Notes under the pieces: generated by a model
What the model was told of the DNA's origin: nothing
The model's input: the letters and a program-made list of their open reading frames with translations, nothing else
Databases searched by the model: none
Shown here: positions 32,487 through 36,579 of the stretch, one piece after another
Position numbering within the stretch: the first letter of the stretch is position 1
Layout of the letters: every line of letters starts with the position of its first letter
Source: Deltaproteobacteria bacterium
GTDB lineage: Bacteria > Myxococcota_A > UBA9160 > SZUA-336
NCBI GenBank assembly: GCA_029261925.1
Contig: JAJDAJ010000060.1
Span: 1 to 36,579, forward strand
Direction of reading: 5' to 3'
Length of the DNA stretch: 36,579 nt
Program-made: the position numbers and the translations under genes

Positions 32487-33068
32487 ATGGCCGACGAAGC
32501 CACCCACACCGAGAGCAACGAGCCCACGGACCGGATCTCGCAGGCCCTGCGGGGCCTCGACGAGCAGGTCGGCGAGCTGCGCGAGCGCGCCGAGAAGGGC
32601 TTCAAGAAGCTCCAGGACAACCTGGACGAGCGCCGCGAGGATCTCGAGAAGCGCTGGCAGGAGAGCACCGCCTACAAGCGGGGCCAGGAGGTCCGCGAGC
32701 GGATCGACGCGCGCCGCGGCAAGCTGGAGGAGCGCGTGAAGGAGACCGAGCTGTACCGTCGCGCCCGCCAGTCGCGCGAGCGCCTCGAGCAGCAGGCCCG
32801 GGAACGCCGCGCCAAGCTGCTCGATCGCGTTGGCCTGGTCACCCAGGATGACGCGGCCCGCACCCGCAAGCAGCTCTCGGCGACCCGCAAGGAGGTCAAC
32901 GAGACCAAGGGCCTGCTCAAGGACGTCGATGCGAAGCTCCAGGCGCTGACTCGCAAGGTCGAGCAGCTCGCCAGCCAGCCGCCGGTCGTCCAGACGCAGC
33001 CGCCCGCGGCCACGCCCGAGCCCCCGGTCGCCCCCACGGTGCCCGGCTCAGGCTACGGCAACGAGTGA
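32487..33068 (+). CDS. Phasin-like coiled-coil protein with Pro-rich tail
   Basis: A 193-aa, highly charged helical protein. Heptad-like helices run from about 15 to 165 (RERAEKGFKKLQDNLDERRE, RERIDARRGKLEERVKETEL). VGLVTQDDAARTRKQL to LQALTRKVEQL resembles the end of polyhydroxyalkanoate granule-associated proteins, where a (P/V)T.DD motif precedes a leucine zipper. The last 25 residues are Pro/Val/Thr/Gln rich (QTQPPAATPEPPVAPTVPG). AAGGAG lies 6 nt before ATG 32487. It has its own strong promoter and a terminator. A granule-surface role is inference; a generic structural coiled coil is the alternative. Confidence 0.65.
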   Translation: MADEATHTESNEPTDRISQALRGLDEQVGELRERAEKGFKKLQDNLDERREDLEKRWQESTAYKRGQEVRERIDARRGKLEERVKETELYRRARQSRERLEQQARERRAKLLDRVGLVTQDDAARTRKQLSATRKEVNETKGLLKDVDAKLQALTRKVEQLASQPPVVQTQPPAATPEPPVAPTVPGSGYGNE

Positions 33069-33079
33069 TCGTTCCAGGC

Positions 33080-33109
33080 GCCGGCGAGGTCCACCGGGAC
33101 CTCGCCGGC
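33080..33109. terminator. Bidirectional terminator hairpin
   Basis: Perfect 13-bp stem (33080-33092 with 33097-33109) with a 4-nt loop ACCG, between the convergent phasin-like and selenoprotein genes. No T tract is present. Confidence 0.65.
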
Positions 33110-33123
33110 CGCCGCCCTCGCCG

Positions 33124-33648
33124 CTAGCCGCTGAGCATGGCCTCGCGCAGGCGGGGCCAGTGACGGTCCGCGATCTCGCGCAGCTCGTCGTCGGTCCGAT
33201 CCTGGATCGGATGGTCGACGTACACGGCGACGGGGTCCGCGCCCAGCGCGCGCCCCTGCGCCCGGGCCCCGTCGGTGAACTCGACGGTCGCCACGAAGAG
33301 CGTGGGCACGCCCCGCTCCTCGAGGTTCAGCGTGTCGTGCACACTGCACGACGTGCAGCTGCCTCAATCGGCGAGCGCCTCGACCACCGCGTCGCAGCGC
33401 GACGCGATCTCCTGGTAGAGGTCGGCGGGCGCCGGCTTGGTGAACGTGGGCTTGGAGAAGCGCTCCACGGAGGCCCCGGCGGCCGCGAGGTGCTCGGAGA
33501 TGCGGTCGAGGAAGACATCGCCCCGTGCCTTCGAGATGTCGAGCAGCCCCACCCGCAGGCCCTCGAGCCCGGCAGGTCGCGGCAGACGCTCGCGCCGCGC
33601 GGGCCGCGCCTCGCTGGTGGGATCGAGAAGGATGCGCTCCTGGCTCAT
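33124..33648 (-). CDS. UGSC-family selenoprotein; in-frame TGA read as selenocysteine
   Basis: Read through the TGA at 33366-33364, the frame runs from ATG 33648 to TAG 33124, giving 174 aa. The codons around it give EALAD-U-GSCTSCSVHD, so Sec95 sits in a UGSC redox motif, the namesake of the UGSC (seleno)protein family. Both halves look coding: LEGLRVGLLDISKARGDVFLDRISEHL and FTKPAPADLYQEIASRCDAVVE before, and ERGVPTLFVATVEF and YVDHPIQDRTDDELREIADRHW after. A perfect 8-bp hairpin with loop GTG starts 12 nt past the TGA, as expected for a bacterial SECIS. The ATG overlaps the stop of the thioredoxin-domain gene (ATGA). Substrate unknown; a redox or reductase role is likely. It requires selABCD elsewhere in the genome. 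Confidence 0.88.
33334..33352 (-). promoter_or_regulatory. SECIS-like hairpin just after the in-frame TGA
   Basis: On the mRNA strand GTCGTGCA-GTG-TGCACGAC: 8 perfect pairs, 3-nt loop with G first, loop 20-22 nt after the UGA. This fits the bacterial SECIS rule of an apical loop with a G in its first two bases about 16-37 nt from the UGA. Confidence 0.7.
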
Positions 33649-35090
33649 GGTCGGATCTCCCGCGTGACCGGCTGGCTGCCGAGCTCGCCGCCGGCCCAGC
33701 CGCCCATCATCATCGAGAACAGGCCAGCGCCGCCGCCGGCCTGGGTAATCAGCAGGTTCTGAGGCAGGAACTTCGGGACGTCCTGGCCTGCCGCGCCCGC
33801 GGGCAGGCCCTCGGCGATCCCGCCGCTGCCGCGCACCAGCTCCGCACCCGGCCGCACGCTCAGCTCGTGCAGGCGCTGCGCCAGCTGCTCGCGCGTCCAG
33901 CCGGCCTCGCCGAAGACGCGCGCATGCTCGGGCCCGATCACCAGCATGCAGTCGAAGGCGAGCACCGCCCGCGGGTGGTGCAGCGTCGACATGCAGGCCG
34001 CGAGGCTGCGGGCCAGCGACTCGGGATCGCGCGCCAGCTGATCGACCATGTTGCGCGGCGCCTCGCCGGCGAAGACCGTCACGGCGCTGCTGCCCGGCGC
34101 GATGCCCCGCGACTCCGCGAACGGCGTCCAGGGCGAGCGCTCCTCGTCCTCGGCGAAGCACAGCCCGAGCTTTCCCGGGTTGCCGTGGGTGGCGCGGTCG
34201 ACCTCGCCCGGCCGGCCACCGCCGACGTTGCGGATCACCAGCTGCAGCGCGCGGCCGATCGTCGAGTTGGGGCGGCAGCCCTGACCCAGCACGTTGATCC
34301 CGGTGGCCATGCCGATCGCGCGACGGATCGGGCCGTTGACCACCAGCACCGGCCCGACCGGCATGGTGGTCGCCAGGACTCCGTGCGCGTTGAAGGCGTC
34401 GTTGCAGGCCGCCTCGACGGCGGCGATCACGACGGGCAGGTACTCCGGCCGGCAGCCGGCCATCACGGCGTTGATGGCGATCTTCTCGACCGTGCACTCC
34501 ACCAGATCGGGCGGCACGACCGCGACCACGTCGCCGGGAGACCGCGAGGTTCCCTCGAGCATGGCCAGCACGCGCTGCGGTGTCGGCGGCACCAGCGGCA
34601 GCCCGTCGCTCCAGCCGCGCGCGTACATGGCCTCGATCTCGTCCTCGGCCGCGCCGAGCTCCACGCGCCGGGCCCTCAGCGCTCCGGCGCCGAAGCGTGC
34701 CGCCAGCTCCGGCGCCAGGTCCGGATCGACGCTGCGCGAGCCGCAGCCCGGGCGATACGCGGGCAGCTCCGGCGCCAGCCCGGCGACGCCGCTCAGCGCC
34801 TCCCACTCGGAGCGGATCCAGCCGGCGGTGCGCTCCTGCTCGGCGCCGCCCTCGACGCGGATCAGCGTCGGCACCGCCTCGATCGCGTGGTGCCAGGACA
34901 TCTCGAGCGAGCGGTCGTCGAGCGCGTCGAGTCCGTCGGGGAACTCGGGGTCGTCCTGCGTGTAGACGGTGAGCGCCACGTGCTTGTCGAGCTCGCGGAG
35001 CGCCGGCGCGACCAGCTCGCAGGTCGGGCAGTCGCGCTTGACGAAGGCGACGATTCCCTCGGGCAGCGGAGGTCCGGCGGGGGAGGGCAT
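33645..35090 (-). CDS. Thioredoxin-domain protein partnered with the UGSC selenoprotein
   Basis: A 481-aa protein. Residues 10-85 form a thioredoxin-like domain: IVAFVKRDCPTCELVAPAL with the CPTC redox pair (21-24) and the cis-proline EAVPTLIRV (71-79). A large unassigned region follows, with repeated conserved-looking stretches: YARGWSDGLPLVPPT, VECTVEKIAINAVMAGCRPEYLPVV, MPVGPVLVVNGPIRRAIGMATGINVLGQGCRPN and VGGGRPGEVDRATHGNPGKLGLC. I know no defined activity for it. Its stop overlaps the selenoprotein ATG, so electrons could pass between the CPTC pair and the Sec-Cys pair. The ATG at 35090 is 9 nt after TACACT, without a Shine-Dalgarno. Confidence 0.75.
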   Translation of the reverse strand: MPSPAGPPLPEGIVAFVKRDCPTCELVAPALRELDKHVALTVYTQDDPEFPDGLDALDDRSLEMSWHHAIEAVPTLIRVEGGAEQERTAGWIRSEWEALSGVAGLAPELPAYRPGCGSRSVDPDLAPELAARFGAGALRARRVELGAAEDEIEAMYARGWSDGLPLVPPTPQRVLAMLEGTSRSPGDVVAVVPPDLVECTVEKIAINAVMAGCRPEYLPVVIAAVEAACNDAFNAHGVLATTMPVGPVLVVNGPIRRAIGMATGINVLGQGCRPNSTIGRALQLVIRNVGGGRPGEVDRATHGNPGKLGLCFAEDEERSPWTPFAESRGIAPGSSAVTVFAGEAPRNMVDQLARDPESLARSLAACMSTLHHPRAVLAFDCMLVIGPEHARVFGEAGWTREQLAQRLHELSVRPGAELVRGSGGIAEGLPAGAAGQDVPKFLPQNLLITQAGGGAGLFSMMMGGWAGGELGSQPVTREIRP

Positions 35091-35099
35091 GGGGCCGAC

Positions 35100-35105
35100 A
35101 GTGTA
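35100..35105 (-). promoter_or_regulatory. -10-like hexamer for the thioredoxin/UGSC operon
   Basis: TACACT on the minus strand lies 9 nt before ATG 35090, with no Shine-Dalgarno close to the ATG. Confidence 0.4.
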
Positions 35106-35233
35106 CCTCGCGTTGACGCGCCCGCGCCGCCTCTGCCATGGTCCGCGCGCGTCCGGGCCCCGGCGCACCCCGACCCGGGCCGTGCCCCCGGGCGCGGGGC
35201 TCCGATCCGGTGCCGGAGCTCCAGGAGGTGAAG

Positions 35234-36109
35234 ATGTCCGACGACCCCGTGCGGCCGCGGCGCAGCGTGCTGTACATGCCCGGCGCCAACGCGCGCGCGC
35301 TGGAGAAGGCCCGCGGGCTGGACGCCGATGCGCTGATCCTCGACCTGGAGGACGCCGTCGCCCCCGACGCGAAGCCGGCCGCCCGCGAGCAGGTCTGTGC
35401 GGCGGTGCGCCAGGGCGGCTACGGCCACCGCGAGGTCGCGATACGCATCAACGGCCTCGACACCGAGTGGGGCGCCGCCGACCTCGAGGCCGCGGGTGCC
35501 GCCGGTCCCGACGCGTTGCTGGTGCCCAAGGTCGAGTCGGCCGCGCAGCTGTCCGAGATCGACGCGCGCCTGCAGGCCGCGGGCGCGCCGGCGTCGCTGT
35601 CGATCTGGTCGATGATGGAGACGCCCCTGGGCGTTCTGAACGCGCGCGAGATCGCCGGCGCCACGCCCCGCCAGCGCGTCTGGGTGATGGGGACCAACGA
35701 TCTCTCCAAGGACCTGCGCTGCGCGCAGACGGCGGACCGTGCACCCCTGCTCACGAGCCTCTCGCTCTGCCTGCTGGCGGCGCGCGCCAGCGGCCTGGCG
35801 ATCCTCGACGGCGTGTACAACGAGATCCGCGACGACGTGGGCTTCCGCGCGGCATGCCTGCAGGGCGTCGAGCTGGGCTTCGACGGCAAGACGCTCGTGC
35901 ACCCCGGCCAGATCGACCCCTGCAACGAGGTCTTCTCTCCCGACGCCGAGGAGCTCGAGCAGGCGCGCCGCATCATCGAGGGGTTCGAGCAGGCGAGCCG
36001 CGAGGGCAAGGGCGTGGTCGTCGTGGACGGGCGCATGATCGAGAACCTGCACGTCGCCAACGCGCGCCGCGTCGTCGCCATGGCCGATGCGATCGCCGCC
36101 CGGAGGTAG
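35234..36109 (+). CDS. HpcH/HpaI (CitE-like) CoA ester lyase
   Basis: A 291-aa protein of the citrate-lyase-beta-like group. RRSVLYMPGANARALEKARGLDADALILDLEDAVAPDAK at the start is typical, with the LDLEDAV acidic residues near the metal site. LVPKVESAAQL, SIWSMMETPLGVLNAREIA and VWVMGTNDLSKDL carry the metal-binding Glu and Asp region, and DGKTLVHPGQIDPCNEVFSP closes the barrel. Members cleave malyl-CoA, citramalyl-CoA or similar esters. AGGAGGTGA, a full Shine-Dalgarno, ends 2 nt before ATG 35234. It is followed after 5 bp by an enoyl-CoA hydratase gene, so a CoA-ester degradation operon is likely. Confidence 0.88.
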   Translation: MSDDPVRPRRSVLYMPGANARALEKARGLDADALILDLEDAVAPDAKPAAREQVCAAVRQGGYGHREVAIRINGLDTEWGAADLEAAGAAGPDALLVPKVESAAQLSEIDARLQAAGAPASLSIWSMMETPLGVLNAREIAGATPRQRVWVMGTNDLSKDLRCAQTADRAPLLTSLSLCLLAARASGLAILDGVYNEIRDDVGFRAACLQGVELGFDGKTLVHPGQIDPCNEVFSPDAEELEQARRIIEGFEQASREGKGVVVVDGRMIENLHVANARRVVAMADAIAARR

Positions 36110-36114
36110 CACCG

Positions 36115-36579
36115 ATGTCGGATCATGCGGACCTGCGCTTCGAGGTCGCCGACGGTGTCGCGACGCTCACGCTCGACCGCCCCGACGCGCTCAACGCCTT
36201 CAGCGGTGAGATGGGCCGTAGCCTGGGCCGGGCCTACCGCGAGTGCGACGCGCGCGACGACGTGCGCGCGGTCGTCCTCACCGGAGCGGGTCGCGCATTC
36301 TGCGCCGGCGCCGACATGTCGGCGCGGGAGCAGACCTTCGCGGACCAGCGCGAGAACAGCTCGTTCAGCGCGGCGGCCGTGGATCCGCCCGCCTGGGAGG
36401 TCCGCAAGCCGGTGATCGCTGCGGTCAACGGCCACGCGATCGGTCTCGGACTCACGCTCGCGCTGCAGGCCGACCTTCGCGTGATGGCGCTCGAGGGCAA
36501 GTACGGGATCGTGCAGGTGCGGCGCGGCGTCATGCCGGACGCGTACTCGCACTGGACCCTGCCGCGTCTGGTCGGCACC
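36115..36579 (+). CDS. Enoyl-CoA hydratase/isomerase, cut by the right window edge
   Basis: 155 codons from ATG 36115 to the edge, with no stop. The crotonase fold is evident: ATLTLDRPDALNAFSGEM, AVVLTGAGRAFCAGADM (oxyanion-hole region) and KPVIAAVNGHAIGLGLTLAL (second oxyanion strand). The usual catalytic glutamate of the hydratase GGG loop is not obvious in what is visible (GHAIGLGLTLALQADLRV), so it may be an isomerase or other crotonase. GGAGG stands just upstream and overlaps the end of the CoA lyase gene. Confidence 0.88.
   Translation, partial: MSDHADLRFEVADGVATLTLDRPDALNAFSGEMGRSLGRAYRECDARDDVRAVVLTGAGRAFCAGADMSAREQTFADQRENSSFSAAAVDPPAWEVRKPVIAAVNGHAIGLGLTLALQADLRVMALEGKYGIVQVRRGVMPDAYSHWTLPRLVGT

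Noticed and set aside
33364..33648. Reading the TGA at 33364-33366 as a true stop, with two short genes or a pseudogene
   Set aside because: The frame continues with conserved-looking sequence, the joined motif is exactly UGSC, and a SECIS-like hairpin follows.

Overview
This is a very GC-rich, gene-dense bacterial chromosome segment with about 38 protein genes and one gap over 300 bp. I see no rRNA, tRNA, transposase or CRISPR array. Third codon positions are almost always G or C, so many long open frames on the non-coding strand are artefacts. The gene content (UGSC-family selenoprotein, DUF1800/DUF1501 pair, exosortase H, long-form HflX, bacterial histone, ECF sigma with NrsF-type anti-sigma) suggests a GC-rich deltaproteobacterial-type lineage such as Myxococcota, Binatota or relatives. 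The phylum cannot be fixed from this window.

Layout, left to right. A partial atypical SDR protein (1-777, minus) and a membrane-fused alpha/beta hydrolase lacking its nucleophile serine (873-2387). A four-gene overlapping minus-strand operon (6389-2464): class III aminotransferase, LuxE-like acyl activator, LuxC-like acyl reductase and a VOC protein. Divergent from it are exosortase H and its membrane partner (6457-7568). Then a family 5 uracil-DNA glycosylase, an isochorismatase-fold hydrolase, a small exported protein, a membrane protein that may start at CTG, an FAD oxidoreductase with a small membrane protein, and an MA-type metallopeptidase. A 73-aa histone with a basic N-terminal tail follows (12203-12424), flanked by a 17-bp palindrome and a 17-bp-stem hairpin. 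After a quinone oxidoreductase and a 527-bp gap come an ECF sigma/NrsF pair, an RluA pseudouridine synthase, DUF1800-DUF1501, a YdjC/ChbG deacetylase, a SUKH protein, a saccharopine-dehydrogenase-like protein and a phosphoribosyltransferase.

From 29538 to 21615 a minus-strand run carries a glycosyltransferase, glmU, glmS, a UvrD/PcrA helicase, a GNAT acetyltransferase and a PP2C phosphatase. On the plus strand hflX and a KAS III-like gene overlap, followed by a phasin-like coiled-coil gene with a strong promoter inside an inverted repeat. The right end has a thioredoxin-domain protein translationally coupled to a UGSC selenoprotein (in-frame TGA with a SECIS-like hairpin), then a CitE-like CoA lyase and a truncated enoyl-CoA hydratase.

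The most interesting items are the tailed bacterial histone, the UGSC selenoprotein with its partner, and the acid-to-aldehyde-to-amine operon. A window-wide start-site pattern also stands out: nine genes lacking a Shine-Dalgarno have a -10-like hexamer only 6-9 nt before the start codon, as expected for leaderless mRNAs, while genes with a Shine-Dalgarno have it 17-21 nt away.
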